NCBI RefSeq assembly: GCF_013141915.1
Contig: NZ_SROX01000007.1
Span: 62,001 to 126,000 of the forward strand
Length of the DNA: 64,000 bases
Source of the DNA: Cupriavidus necator
GTDB taxonomy: Bacteria; Pseudomonadota; Gammaproteobacteria; Burkholderiales; Burkholderiaceae
Reading direction: 5' to 3'
A program made the position numbers and the translations under genes. Below, piece by piece: positions 53,231 through 62,900 of this stretch (positions are counted from its first letter, which is position 1; every line of letters starts with the position of its first letter). The notes beneath the pieces were generated by a model, which worked only from the letters and a program-made list of their open reading frames with translations, searched no databases and was not told where the DNA came from.

Positions 53231-55744
53231 TTAACCCCCTACCTTGAGCGCTTTCGGCAGCCGGATCTGGATAAACTCGCTGTCATCCGGCATCTTGCTG
53301 CCGACGTGCCGCCCCACGCTGAACGGGAAGTTGTTGTCGTCGATCACCAGCAGCGTGGTCGCGTCCAGCAGCAGCACGTCTTCAATGGTGTTGAACGGCA
53401 TGCCGAACGGATCCCCCACCGCCACGTCGCCGGCGGCGCCGCCGGCGCTGATGCCGGACGGGTCGCGCAGCGCCATCAGGTTGGCCAGTTCGGACTTGGC
53501 GACGTAGTCGCCCGGCTGGCCCAGCGTCACCTGGAACAGCTTCTTGAAGCCATTCGGGTCGCCCTGCGAACCATCGCGCTCGATGACGATGCCGTCGGTG
53601 CCGTTGAACAGGATGAAGTCGCCGATATTGGTGCCCTTGTCGTCGAGCCGGTACTTGTACTGCACGCCGGTGAACGTGCGGCTGGCGATATCGAACTCCG
53701 AGATCAGCAGGGTCTTGCCGTCGTGGCCGGCCAGCGGCAGTTCCAGCAGCGGATAGAGCTTCTTGCCGTCCGGACTGATCGCCATGCCCTCGAAGCCGCC
53801 CGAGCGCTTCGCGCGCATGGGATCCGACGTCGCGGTGGCGCGGTACGGCCAGTACAGGCCTGCCATCCACGGCGTGTTGGCGCCGGCTTCGTCCTGCATG
53901 TTGGTGCCGTCGTCGCTGTTGGCCGCGTCGCCATAGATGGGGAAGTCGCCGAACAGGTACACCGTGCGGATCGCGGGGAACTTCTCCTGCACGCGCAGCA
54001 GCGTGCGGAAATCGAAGCTCTGGATATCGGCGCGCCGGGCCATGCCGGCAGCATTGATCACGCCCGCCAGCGTGTCGGCCATCGGCTCGGCGCCGACGGT
54101 GCGGTCCTTGTAGACGTTGCCCTTGCCGTCCTTGTCGCTGCGCGGGTTGAGCTTGGTCTCGATATTGAAGCGCACCGCCTGGGCGTTCTTCACGCGTTGC
54201 GCCGCCTGCGCATGATCCCTGCCGGCGCCAGTGCTGTAGTAGGCGACGTAGGCGCTGACCAGGTCGAACACATCCTGCACGCGCGGCACCACGTACGGGC
54301 TGGCGTAGCCCTTGGCGGCGGCCACTGCCGCCGATACCGGCGACAGCGCCGCATCGTTGCGCTGGCTCGGGCCGCGGAACAGCTTGTCGCAGATATAGGT
54401 GGACTGGATCTGCGCCGCGGTCAGGTTGCGGATCAGCACTTCGTCGGCGCTGCCGTACGGCGCGCCATCGGCGCGGCGGCACTTGACCGATTCGATATAG
54501 GGATCATGCTTGAGCACGGCGACGCCGTCGGCCGTGATGCCGGCATCGGTCTCCAGCGTGGTCATCAGGTTGTCCAGCGCCGCTTCCATCGCCGGCAGCG
54601 TGTTCTCCGGGCGCAGGTCGCGCGCGCCGCGATGGCCCTGCGCGTCGAACTTCGACGCATCGATCAGGCCATCGGCGCTCAGGTAGTCGCCGGCCTTGCC
54701 GTCGCCGTTGGCATCAAAGGCGGCCACGGCGGCATAGAGCAGGTCGGGCCGGTCCGAGATGATGCCGTTGACGCCGGCTCTCAGCAGTTCGGTCATCTTG
54801 GCGCTGTCGTTGACGGTCCAGGTAACCACGCTGTAGCCGGCGGCCTTGACCGAGGCCACGTCGAGCGTGTCGGACACCGCCGGTGCCAGCCCCGGCTGCG
54901 GGTTGCTGCCGCGTGCGTAGTGCGCGTCGGGGCTCGACCTGACGCCGTTGACGTCGTACTTGAGCTGCACGTAATACGGCGCGAACACCGGTGCGCGGGT
55001 GCCGCCATGCGCAAACGCATGCGCGCGCACGGCGTTCATGATGCGCACCGGCGTGGCCTCCTCGTTGAACGGGTTCTGCGGCGAGCGGACCTCCTTGCCG
55101 GGGTTCTCGAAATCCGGCAGCGGGATCGGCGCTTCGAGCAGCACGCCGTCGGCGTCGGTATGCAGCAGGAACGGGCCGAACTCGTCGCCAAACCACAGCG
55201 TGCCGTCGCTGCCGCGCTGCATGCTCTCGATATCGAAGTCGGCGCCGGTCAGCACGCGCTCGGTGGTGAACTGGTTTGCAATCGCGAACTTCACATGCCG
55301 GTTCGGATCCTTCAGCTCGATAAAGCTGCGCACCGCCACGCTGCCCGCGCCGCCGGCCGCGGTCTTGAACGCGGGCGCCACCGTGTAGACGCGCAGATTG
55401 AAGTCAGCCGAGTTTTCCAGCGAACCGTAGCCGTTGTCGGCCATCACCATGAAGCTGCCGTCCGGGTTGCGCAGCACCGCCGAGAAGCCCTGCACCGGCT
55501 GCGACGCGAACGGCGCGGCCTGTCCGTTGAGATCGCCGGTGACATAACGTCCGGACTGCGGTCCGCTGGCAAAGGTGGCGGCGGGCAGGACCGCGCGGCC
55601 CACCAGCGTGGGTGCGGTGACCGTGGGCGTGACTGCGGCGTTGTCGTTGTCGTCGCCGCCGCATGCTGCCAGCAGCGATGCCGCCACCGCGGCGCTGGCC
55701 AATGCCGCGCGGGACCGGCGCGAGGAAAAGACGCTCAGGCGCAT
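53231..55744 (-). CDS. Large lipoprotein: phytase-like esterase with an inserted GDPD domain
   Basis: 837 residues. The start is a lipoprotein signal (AALASAAVAASLLAACGG, Cys near 28). An N-terminal 'esterase-like activity of phytase' half (about 45-240: VQGFSAVLRNPDGSFMVMADNGYGS, DFDIESMQRGSDGTLWFGDEFGPFLLH) is followed by a glycerophosphodiester phosphodiesterase-like part (about 300-590), then the second phytase-like half (about 610-837: GGFEGMAISPDGKKLYPLLE, EDVLLLDATTLLVIDDNNFPFS). In the GDPD part the strand pattern WTVNDSAKMTELLRAGVNGIISDRPDLL comes before GHRGARDLRPENTLPA, the reverse of normal. It probably acts on extracytoplasmic phosphate or phosphodiester compounds. Confidence 0.85.
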   Translation of the reverse strand: MRLSVFSSRRSRAALASAAVAASLLAACGGDDNDNAAVTPTVTAPTLVGRAVLPAATFASGPQSGRYVTGDLNGQAAPFASQPVQGFSAVLRNPDGSFMVMADNGYGSLENSADFNLRVYTVAPAFKTAAGGAGSVAVRSFIELKDPNRHVKFAIANQFTTERVLTGADFDIESMQRGSDGTLWFGDEFGPFLLHTDADGVLLEAPIPLPDFENPGKEVRSPQNPFNEEATPVRIMNAVRAHAFAHGGTRAPVFAPYYVQLKYDVNGVRSSPDAHYARGSNPQPGLAPAVSDTLDVASVKAAGYSVVTWTVNDSAKMTELLRAGVNGIISDRPDLLYAAVAAFDANGDGKAGDYLSADGLIDASKFDAQGHRGARDLRPENTLPAMEAALDNLMTTLETDAGITADGVAVLKHDPYIESVKCRRADGAPYGSADEVLIRNLTAAQIQSTYICDKLFRGPSQRNDAALSPVSAAVAAAKGYASPYVVPRVQDVFDLVSAYVAYYSTGAGRDHAQAAQRVKNAQAVRFNIETKLNPRSDKDGKGNVYKDRTVGAEPMADTLAGVINAAGMARRADIQSFDFRTLLRVQEKFPAIRTVYLFGDFPIYGDAANSDDGTNMQDEAGANTPWMAGLYWPYRATATSDPMRAKRSGGFEGMAISPDGKKLYPLLELPLAGHDGKTLLISEFDIASRTFTGVQYKYRLDDKGTNIGDFILFNGTDGIVIERDGSQGDPNGFKKLFQVTLGQPGDYVAKSELANLMALRDPSGISAGGAAGDVAVGDPFGMPFNTIEDVLLLDATTLLVIDDNNFPFSVGRHVGSKMPDDSEFIQIRLPKALKVGG

Positions 55745-56032
55745 TGCAGGGTTCCTGGAGTTGGGCAATGCGCCATGGTGGTGGGCCGATATGTCGGCTT
55801 GATGTCGCTCGCGTGACAGCATGAGCGCCATGCATCAATGCTTCGCCCGCATGCAGCCCGTACTTCCGATAAGCGCAGTGCAGACCGGAGTTCAGCAATG
55901 CCTTATTCGCCGGCCGGCAGTTTTGCTGCATGATTTCGGACCCGGGCCCGCGCCCGGCACTCAAGACTGGGACAGCTCGACAACACCACGTCGGAACACA
56001 AGGGGTTTACCAACACGAGGACGCATCGATAC

Positions 56033-56782
56033 ATGAACACCAAGCTGCCGCTTTTCACGGTTTGCGCCGCCCTGCTTGCACCGGCCGCATGGGCCGGCAA
56101 TGACCCGCACTGGAGCTACACCGGCCCCACCGGCACCAGTCACTGGGCTGAGCTCAACCAGGCCTACCAGACCTGCGCGCTGGGCAAGCACCAGTCGCCC
56201 ATCGATATCCGCACCGGCAAGACCCGCGCCGCAGACCTCAAGCCGATCGGCTTCGGCTACGCGGCGGCGCCCGGCACGGTGGTCAACAACGGCCATACCG
56301 TGCAGGTCAACCTGCCGGCCGCGGGACAGATCGAGCTGGACGGCGTGCCCTACAAGCTGTTGCAGTTCCACTTTCACACGCCCAGCGAAGAGAAGATCAA
56401 CGGCAAGACCTATCCGCTGGTGGCGCACCTGGTGCACCAGAATGCCGAGGGCAAGCTGGCGGTGGTGGCGGTGCTGTTCAAGTCGGGCCGCGAGAACGCC
56501 GCGCTCAAACCCGTCTTTGCCAGTCTGCCGGACAGCGCCGGCGCATCGCGCGAACTCGCCGCGCCGCTGGACGTGGCGGCCATGCTGCCGGCGCAGCAGG
56601 CCTACTGGGCCTTCACCGGTTCGCTGACCACGCCGCCATGCAGCGAAGACGTGCGCTGGCAGGTGCTCAAGACGCCCGTGGAAGTCTCGCCGGCGCAGCT
56701 GGCGGCATTCCGCCGGCTCTATCCGATGAACGCGCGGCCGGTGCAGCCGCTGAATGGCCGGACGGTGCAGGCAAGCCGCTAG
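56033..56782 (+). CDS. Alpha-type carbonic anhydrase
   Basis: A 249-residue exported enzyme. A signal peptide of about 21 residues (LFTVCAALLAPAAWA) is followed by the alpha-CA fold: HWSYTGPTGTSHWAEL, QSPIDI near residue 54, zinc ligands His113 and His115 in QFHFHTPSEE and His132 in AHLVHQ, and LTTPPCSEDVRWQV near residue 200 with the conserved TTPPC. It converts CO2 and bicarbonate in the periplasm. Its ribosome-binding site is weak. Confidence 0.95.
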   Translation: MNTKLPLFTVCAALLAPAAWAGNDPHWSYTGPTGTSHWAELNQAYQTCALGKHQSPIDIRTGKTRAADLKPIGFGYAAAPGTVVNNGHTVQVNLPAAGQIELDGVPYKLLQFHFHTPSEEKINGKTYPLVAHLVHQNAEGKLAVVAVLFKSGRENAALKPVFASLPDSAGASRELAAPLDVAAMLPAQQAYWAFTGSLTTPPCSEDVRWQVLKTPVEVSPAQLAAFRRLYPMNARPVQPLNGRTVQASR

Positions 56783-56823
56783 ATATTCCCACGGCTGGGA
56801 AACTCTCCACACCGCTTGGGTAC

Positions 56824-56942
56824 TCCCTCCCGCTTGCGGGAGAGGGTCGGGGGTGAAGGCCAGCGTATCGGCGCATTGAGGCCGGCTGGTATGCGAGTGC
56901 CTGCCCTCACCCCTGCCCCTCTCCCGCAAGCGGGAGAGGGGA
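56824..56942. repeat. Pair of inverted palindromic repeats (copies 2 and 3)
   Basis: Copy 2 (56824-56846: TCCCTCCCGC-TT-GCGGGAGAGGG) continues into TCGGGGGTGAAGGC; copy 3 (56917-56942: CCCCTCTCCCGC-AA-GCGGGAGAGGGG) is preceded by GCCCTCACCCCTG, so the two are inverted relative to each other and could form one large hairpin. They lie between the convergent carbonic anhydrase and permease genes. The same palindrome occurs at 21884-21907. The form resembles a REP/BIME-type mosaic. Confidence 0.7.
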
Positions 56943-56972
56943 GCACACCGCCCGGCAGCAACTCCTAGCCCC

Positions 56973-57725
56973 TCAGGACACCCCACGCATCGCCAGCTCC
57001 CCGCCCAACACCAGCAGCCCGCAGAAGAACAGCTTGCGAAACCGCTCGGCGCTGATCCGGTGCCGCAGCCACTGCCCGAGGAACATGCCGCCAAGCGCAG
57101 GCACCAGCGCCAGCGCCGACGCGCCCAGCACCGGCGTATGCAACAGCGCCCCGCCCAGCGCCAGGCTGACCGCCAGCGCGATGGTCGACACCGTGAACGA
57201 CAGGCCCAGTGCCTGCACCAGGCTTTCCTTCTCCAGCCCCAGCCCTTGCAGGTAGGGCACGGCCGGAATCACGAACACGCCTGTCACCGCGGTGATGCCG
57301 CCAGTCACCAGCCCCACCAGCGGCCCCAGCCAGGGTTCCGTCCCGGCCGGCACCGTCAGTTTCACTGCCGCCAGCCCCACCACCGCGTACAGCACCAGCG
57401 CCACGCCGAGCGCGGCAGTCGCGTGCGTCATCATGCCGGCCGGCACCAGTGCCGCGCACAGCCACGTGCCGGCGCAGATGGCCGCCAGCATCGGCCACAG
57501 CCGCAGCACCAGCCGGCCAAAGCGCGGGCCGCTGAACAGCTGCACCACGTTGGTCACCATCGACGGCGCCACCAGCAGCGCCGCGGCCTGCGCGGGCGGC
57601 ATCACCAGCCCGAGCAGGCCCACCGCGACCGTGGGCAGGCCCAGTCCCACCACGCCCTTGACAAAGCCTGCCAGCAGGAACGTCAGCCCGATGAATGCGG
57701 CCTGGGTGCCGATCGATTCCATCAT
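56973..57725 (-). CDS. TauE/SafE-family permease
   Basis: A 250-residue membrane protein with about eight hydrophobic segments, including the family Gly motifs FLLAGFVKGVVGLGLPTVAVGLLGLVMPPAQAAALLV (first half) and VGLVTGGITAVTGVFVIPAVPYLQ (second half). It probably moves sulfite or another organic anion. It is third in a leftward operon after the P450 and the monooxygenase, 11 bases behind the latter, which suggests it exports a substrate or product of those enzymes. Confidence 0.87.
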   Translation of the reverse strand: MMESIGTQAAFIGLTFLLAGFVKGVVGLGLPTVAVGLLGLVMPPAQAAALLVAPSMVTNVVQLFSGPRFGRLVLRLWPMLAAICAGTWLCAALVPAGMMTHATAALGVALVLYAVVGLAAVKLTVPAGTEPWLGPLVGLVTGGITAVTGVFVIPAVPYLQGLGLEKESLVQALGLSFTVSTIALAVSLALGGALLHTPVLGASALALVPALGGMFLGQWLRHRISAERFRKLFFCGLLVLGGELAMRGVS

Positions 57726-57736
57726 GATCCGCCCCT

Positions 57737-58093
57737 TCAGCCCGCTGGGCGGTCATGCACCGCGCGGCTGTCCGCGGGCGCTTCCTCGCGCTGGTCAAGG
57801 CCGTAGTCGCGCAGCACCTGCGCCACGCGCAGCCGGTAGCCGGCAAACACGCCGCCGCGCCCCGCTGCCTGCGCCTGGCGATGGGCCAGCGTGTTGCGCC
57901 ACGCGATCACCGCGGCCTCGTCGCGGAAGAACGACAGCGACAGCAGCTTGTTGGGATTGGTCAGGCTCTGGAAGCGCTCCACCGAGATAAAGCCATCGAT
58001 GGCCTCGAGCTGCGGGCGCAGGTGCGCGGCGATGTCGAGGTAGCTGTCCTGCCTGCCCGGTGCGGGCTCGACCTCGAAGATGACGGCGATCAT
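57737..58093 (-). CDS. Antibiotic-biosynthesis-monooxygenase (ABM) family protein
   Basis: 118 residues of ferredoxin-like ABM fold: MIAVIFEVEPAPGRQDSYLDIAAHLRPQLEAIDGFISVERFQSLTNPNKLLSLSFFRDEAAVIAWRNTLAHRQAQAAGRGGVFAGYRLRVAQVLRDYGLDQRE. Family members include cofactor-free monooxygenases and heme-degrading enzymes; here heme contacts cannot be judged. It lies between the P450 and the permease in a tight operon (gaps of 16 and 11 bases). Confidence 0.85.
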   Translation of the reverse strand: MIAVIFEVEPAPGRQDSYLDIAAHLRPQLEAIDGFISVERFQSLTNPNKLLSLSFFRDEAAVIAWRNTLAHRQAQAAGRGGVFAGYRLRVAQVLRDYGLDQREEAPADSRAVHDRPAG

Positions 58094-58109
58094 GGTTGTC
58101 TCCGTAGTA

Positions 58110-59267
58110 TCAAAGGAAATGGGGAATGCGCGCGTTCAGGGACGGACGATAGCGGAATGCGCGCGCCAGCGCAGCCGGTTCCGCGCCCCTTGCCAGCAGC
58201 GCCGCCACCGTGGCGGCGGCCAGCGCCTGCGCCAGCCGGTCGCCGGGACACGCATGGCGGCCATGGCCGAAGGTCCACGCCCGCGCATCGTCCGCTAGGC
58301 CGCTGCACGACGCGGCGGCCAGCAGCACCAGCACCGTGTCGCCGGCCTTGACCGCGTGGCCGCATAACTCGCTATCCGCGGCGAGGAAGCGGCGCGTGTT
58401 CTGCACCGGCGGATCGTCCTGCGCGACGCGCGCCACCACGTGCTCCAGCACATCGCCAGTGGATGCGCCGCGTCCCAGCCGCAGCAGGGTATTGCCCGCC
58501 AGCGCGGCGCTCGCTTCGCACGCCTGCACCAGCAGGCCGATGATGTTGGCATCCACCGCTTGCGGCTCGATGCCGGCGCGTTGGGCCGCAGCCCGCAGCA
58601 CCTGCAGCGGCCCTCCGGCGGGCGGCAGGCCGGCGAGCCACTGGCCCAGCCATTGGGCGGCCTCGGCACCCGCCGTCACCGCCTGCGCATCGGCCAATGG
58701 CGATTGCGCCGCGGCGAATGCCGCGACATGGTGGGCGACCTGCGTAGCGTTGCCGCGCGCGCCGGCGGCATCCACTACCGGCAGGCCGAGCCGATCCGCC
58801 AGCGTCACCACCGGCAGCGTGAACAGCCAGCGATTGACGCGATCGCCGGACATCGCGGCGCGCGGCGCATCGTCTGGCTCCATCCGGCGCGCCAGCGCGC
58901 GGGCCCGCTGCGCCGCCGTGGCCGGATCGATGGCTGCCAGCATCGGCACCAGCAAGGCTTTCAGCGGTGCGTGCGGGGCGCCGTCGTTCATGCGCACCAG
59001 CCGGCCGAACAGGGCGCCCGCGGCGGTGCCGGCCAGGGGCGGCGGTACTGGCTGCGCCGGCGGCCGAACACGGCAGTCGGGATGCGCCAGCACGGCCGCG
59101 ACTTCAGCCGGTCCGGCCGCTACCCACAGGTCCAGCCGCGCATCACGGAAGAAGCGCCGGCTGGCGGCCAGTTCACGGTAATACGGGTACGGATCGGGAT
59201 GGGTGACCGCGCTCAGCGGGTCGATCCCGGCGGTCTCTTCCATCTCTGCAATGCGACTCTGGTTCAT
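58110..59267 (-). CDS. Non-canonical cytochrome P450
   Basis: About 385 residues with the heme-binding loop TFGHGRHACPGDRLA (Cys near residue 339), which defines the family. The expected ExxR of the K helix is replaced: the segment before DPPVQNTRRFLA reads RVAQ rather than E-x-x-R. The I-helix oxygen motif AGxxT reads ACEAS (LLVQACEASAALAGNTLL). There is no membrane anchor. Starts at 59339 or 59267 are both possible; neither has a good ribosome-binding site. It is first in an operon with an ABM monooxygenase and a TauE/SafE permease. Confidence 0.87.
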   Translation of the reverse strand: MNQSRIAEMEETAGIDPLSAVTHPDPYPYYRELAASRRFFRDARLDLWVAAGPAEVAAVLAHPDCRVRPPAQPVPPPLAGTAAGALFGRLVRMNDGAPHAPLKALLVPMLAAIDPATAAQRARALARRMEPDDAPRAAMSGDRVNRWLFTLPVVTLADRLGLPVVDAAGARGNATQVAHHVAAFAAAQSPLADAQAVTAGAEAAQWLGQWLAGLPPAGGPLQVLRAAAQRAGIEPQAVDANIIGLLVQACEASAALAGNTLLRLGRGASTGDVLEHVVARVAQDDPPVQNTRRFLAADSELCGHAVKAGDTVLVLLAAASCSGLADDARAWTFGHGRHACPGDRLAQALAAATVAALLARGAEPAALARAFRYRPSLNARIPHFL

Positions 59268-59507
59268 GGTGGCGCGAACGGTGGGTGCCGCGGTGGCGGC
59301 GATCGGCGCGCCGCGGTGTCCGGCGCACATGCGCATCATGCCGCCCGGCGACCAGGCAAAGCTTCATGGCGGCGTGAACTGTCGAATGCGGGCCGGCAAA
59401 TGGATGTATGCTTCAGGCACGGCGTGCCGCGCCCACGGGCGGCAACGCTGGCACCATGGCTTCCCCACGTTGTCAGACCACGCCGGACCAAGTACGGCGG
59501 TGGCGAC

Positions 59508-59903
59508 ATGAAGCGTGTTCACGCACTGGTTGTGGCTGGCACCCTGTTGTCGGCATGCGTGTCGACGGGCGTGGACGTGAAGTCCGAGCAACTGTCGAAC
59601 TTCCTGCCCGGCTTCTCCACCCTTGACCAAGTCACCGCGCAGCTGGGACCGCCGTCGTCGCGGGCCACGCTGCACGACGGGTCCACCATCTTGGTCTATT
59701 CGTTCGCGACGTCGCAACCCCATCCGGAGAGCTTCATTCCGTTCATCGGGCCGCTGTTTTCCGGCGGCGCGATCCGGTCTTCGACGGTGCTGTTCGAGTT
59801 CGACCAGAACAGCGTGCTCAGGAGCCAGCGCCGGACCACGTCGAGCGGCGTCTCCGGGTGGAGCGTGCTGACACCCGGCGCGCTGCCGGGTACGCCCCGA
59901 TGA
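59508..59903 (+). CDS. Small SmpA/OmlA-like lipoprotein
   Basis: 131 residues. MKRVHALVVAGTLLSACVSTG has a lipobox Cys at 17. The body (LSNFLPGFSTLDQVTAQLGPPSSRATLHDGSTILVYSFATS...VLFEFDQNSVLRS) matches the SmpA/OmlA (BamE-like) pattern in which a GxS/T-xx-V-xxxxGxP turn is followed by beta strands. Other members are part of the outer-membrane assembly machinery, but this short relative need not be. It is convergent with the RND pump gene. Confidence 0.75.
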   Translation: MKRVHALVVAGTLLSACVSTGVDVKSEQLSNFLPGFSTLDQVTAQLGPPSSRATLHDGSTILVYSFATSQPHPESFIPFIGPLFSGGAIRSSTVLFEFDQNSVLRSQRRTTSSGVSGWSVLTPGALPGTPR

Positions 59904-59918
59904 GATCCGCCATCGGTT

Positions 59919-62900
59919 TCAAGCCAGTTCCCCTTCGCCCCGCACCGCCGCCGTCACCGGCCCGTCGTTGCGGTGCGCGAGCCGGTACAGCACCGGCAAC
60001 ACCAGCAACGTCAGCGCCGTCGACGACAGAATGCCGCCGATCACCACCGTTGCCAGCGGGCGCTGTACTTCCGCCCCCGTGCCGGTGGCCAGCGCCATCG
60101 GCATGAAGCCGAGCGAAGCCACCAGCGCCGTCATCAGCACCGGACGCAGGCGCGTCAGCGCGCCCTCTCGAATGGCGTGATCCAGCCCGTGGCCGGCCTC
60201 GCGCAGCGAGCGGATAAACGACAGCATCACCAGCCCGTTGAGCACCGCGACCCCGCACAACGCGATAAACCCCACCGCCGCCGAGATCGACAACGGGATG
60301 CCACGCAGCCACAGCGCCAGGATGCCGCCGGTCAGCGCGAACGGAATGCCGGTGAAAACCAGCAACCCGTCTTTCACATTGCCGAACATGGCGAACAGCA
60401 GCACAAACACCAGCCCCAGCGCCAGCGGCACCACCACGCGCAGCCGTGCGGTGGCGGACTGCAATTGCTCGAAGGTGCCGCCCCAGCTGGTCCAGTAGCC
60501 GGCCGGGACCGGTACACGCGCGTGGATCGCGGCCTCGGCCTCGGGCACGAAGCTGCCGATATCACGCCCGCGCACATTGGCGCTGACCACGATGCGACGC
60601 TTGCCGTTCTCGCGCGAGACCTGGTTGGGGCCCGGCGCGATCTCCACGCTGGCGACTTCGCTCAGCGGGATATAGCTGGTGCGCGCGCCGGCGTCCCTCG
60701 GCAGGGCCACCGGCAAGCGCCGCAGCGTGTCCACGTCCGCGCGCACGGCCTCGGGCAGGCGCACCACGATATCGAAGCGCCGGTCGCCGCTGAAGAAGGT
60801 GCCGGACACCTTGCCGCCGATCGCAATCGATACCGTTTCCTGGATCTCGCGCAGGTTCAGCCCGTAGCGCGCGGCCTGGTTGCGGTCGATCTGCACCGTC
60901 AGCATTGGCAAGCCGGTGGTCTGCTCGACCTTGACCTCGGCCGCGCCGGGGATGCCCTGCAGCACCGCGGCGATCTGATTGGCAGTCTGCTCCAGCACCG
61001 CGTTGTCGTCGCCGAACACCTTGACCGCCACGTCCGAGCGCACGCCCGAGATCAGCTCGTTGAAGCGCAGCTGGATCGGCTGCGAGAACTCATAGTTGTT
61101 GCCCGGCAGCTTGCCCACTTCCGCGCGGATCGCGGCGATCAGCGCGTCGCGCGTGCGGCGCGGCGCGGGCCATTGCGCCTCGGGCTTGAGCATGATGTAG
61201 CCGTCGGAGATATTCGGCGGCATCGGGTCCGAGGCAATCTCCGCGGTGCCGGTGCGGGCAAAGATGCGCTCGATCTCCGGGAACTTGGCCTTGAGCGCGG
61301 TTTCCACCTGCTGCTGCATCGCTACCGATTGCGTCAGGCTGGTGCCCGGAATGCGCAGCGCCTGCAGCGCAAGGTCGCCTTCGTTGAGGCTGGGCACGAA
61401 TTCACTGCCCAGGCGCGTGGCCATCGCCAGGCATAACACCACGGCCACGCCGGCACCGGCCAGCACCACCAGCGTGGCGGCCAGCGCCCGCTCCAGCAGC
61501 ACCGCGTAGCGGCGGCGCGCCCACGCCATCAGCCGGTTTTCGCGCTCGGCCACGCGGTTGCCGATAAACAGTGCCACCGCCGCGGGCACGAAGGTCACCG
61601 ACAGTGCCATCGCCCCCAGCAGCGCCAGCACCACGGTAAAGGCCATCGGATGGAACATCTTGCCTTCGACCCCGGTCAGCGCAAAGATCGGCAGGTACAC
61701 CACCATGATGATCAGCTGCCCATACAGCAGCGGCCGGCGCGCCTCGCGCGCCGCGGCAAAGACCTCGTGCTGGCGTTCGTCGCGCGTGAGCGCGCGTCCC
61801 TGGCGGGCCTGCGCATGGGCCAGCCGGCGCACGCAGTTTTCGACGATCACCACCGCGCCGTCGACGATGATGCCGAAGTCCAGCGCGCCCAGGCTCATCA
61901 GGTTGGCGCTGATGCGGTAGTGCACCATGCCCGTGAAGGTGAACAGCATCGACAGCGGAATCACCAGCGCGGTGATCAGCGCCGCGGGCAAGTTGCCCAG
62001 GAACAGGAACAGGATGGCGATCACCAGCACCGCCCCTTCCAGCAGGTTTTTCTTCACCGTGGCGATGGCCTTGTCGACCAGCGTGGTGCGGTCGTACACG
62101 GTGACGGCCTTCACTCCGGCCGGCAGCGTACGATTGATCTCGGCCATCTTGCGGTCCACCGCCTGCGACACCGTGCGGCTGTTCTCGCCGATCAGCATGA
62201 ACACGGTGCCCAGCACCACCTCGCGGCCGTTCTCGGTGGCCGCGCCGGTGCGCAGCTCACCGCCGGTCTGCACCGTGGCCACGTCGCGCACGCGGATCGG
62301 CTGGCCCTGCGCGCTGCCGACGATCACGTCGTCGATGTCGTCGAGCGAGCGCACCTGGCCCGGCACGCGCACCAGGTACTGCTCGCCGCGGCGCTCGATA
62401 TAGCCGGCGCCGACGTTGTCGTTGTTCTTCTCCAGCGCGCCCACCACATCGGCCAGCGACAGCCCGTGCGACGCCATGCGTTCCAGGTCCGGCGCCACCA
62501 CGTAGGCGCGCGCATGACCCCCGATGGCGTTGACCTCGGTCACGCCCGGCACATTGCGCAGCTGCGGCCGGATCACCCAGTCCTGGATCTCGCGCAGGTC
62601 CGACAGCGTGTAGGGCGTGCCATCGGTCTTGCGCGCGCCGGGGTCAGCCTCGACGGTCCACAGGTAGATCTCGCCGAGCCCGGTCGAGATCGGCCCCATC
62701 GCGGGCGTGATGCCGGCGGGCAGCTGGTCGCGCGCCTGCTGGATGCGCTGGTTGACCAGTTGGCGCGCAAAATGGATATCGGTGCCGTCGCGGAAGATCA
62801 CCGTCACCTGCGACAGCCCGTAGCGCGACAGCGAGCGGGTCTGCTCCAGCCCGGGCAGGCCCGCCATCACGGTCTCGACCGGGTACGTGATGCGCTGCTC

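Noticed and set aside
53060..55816. 918-codon plus-strand frame opposite the phytase/GDPD lipoprotein gene
   Set aside because: Antisense shadow; His/Arg/Gly-rich composition typical of reverse-frame translation.
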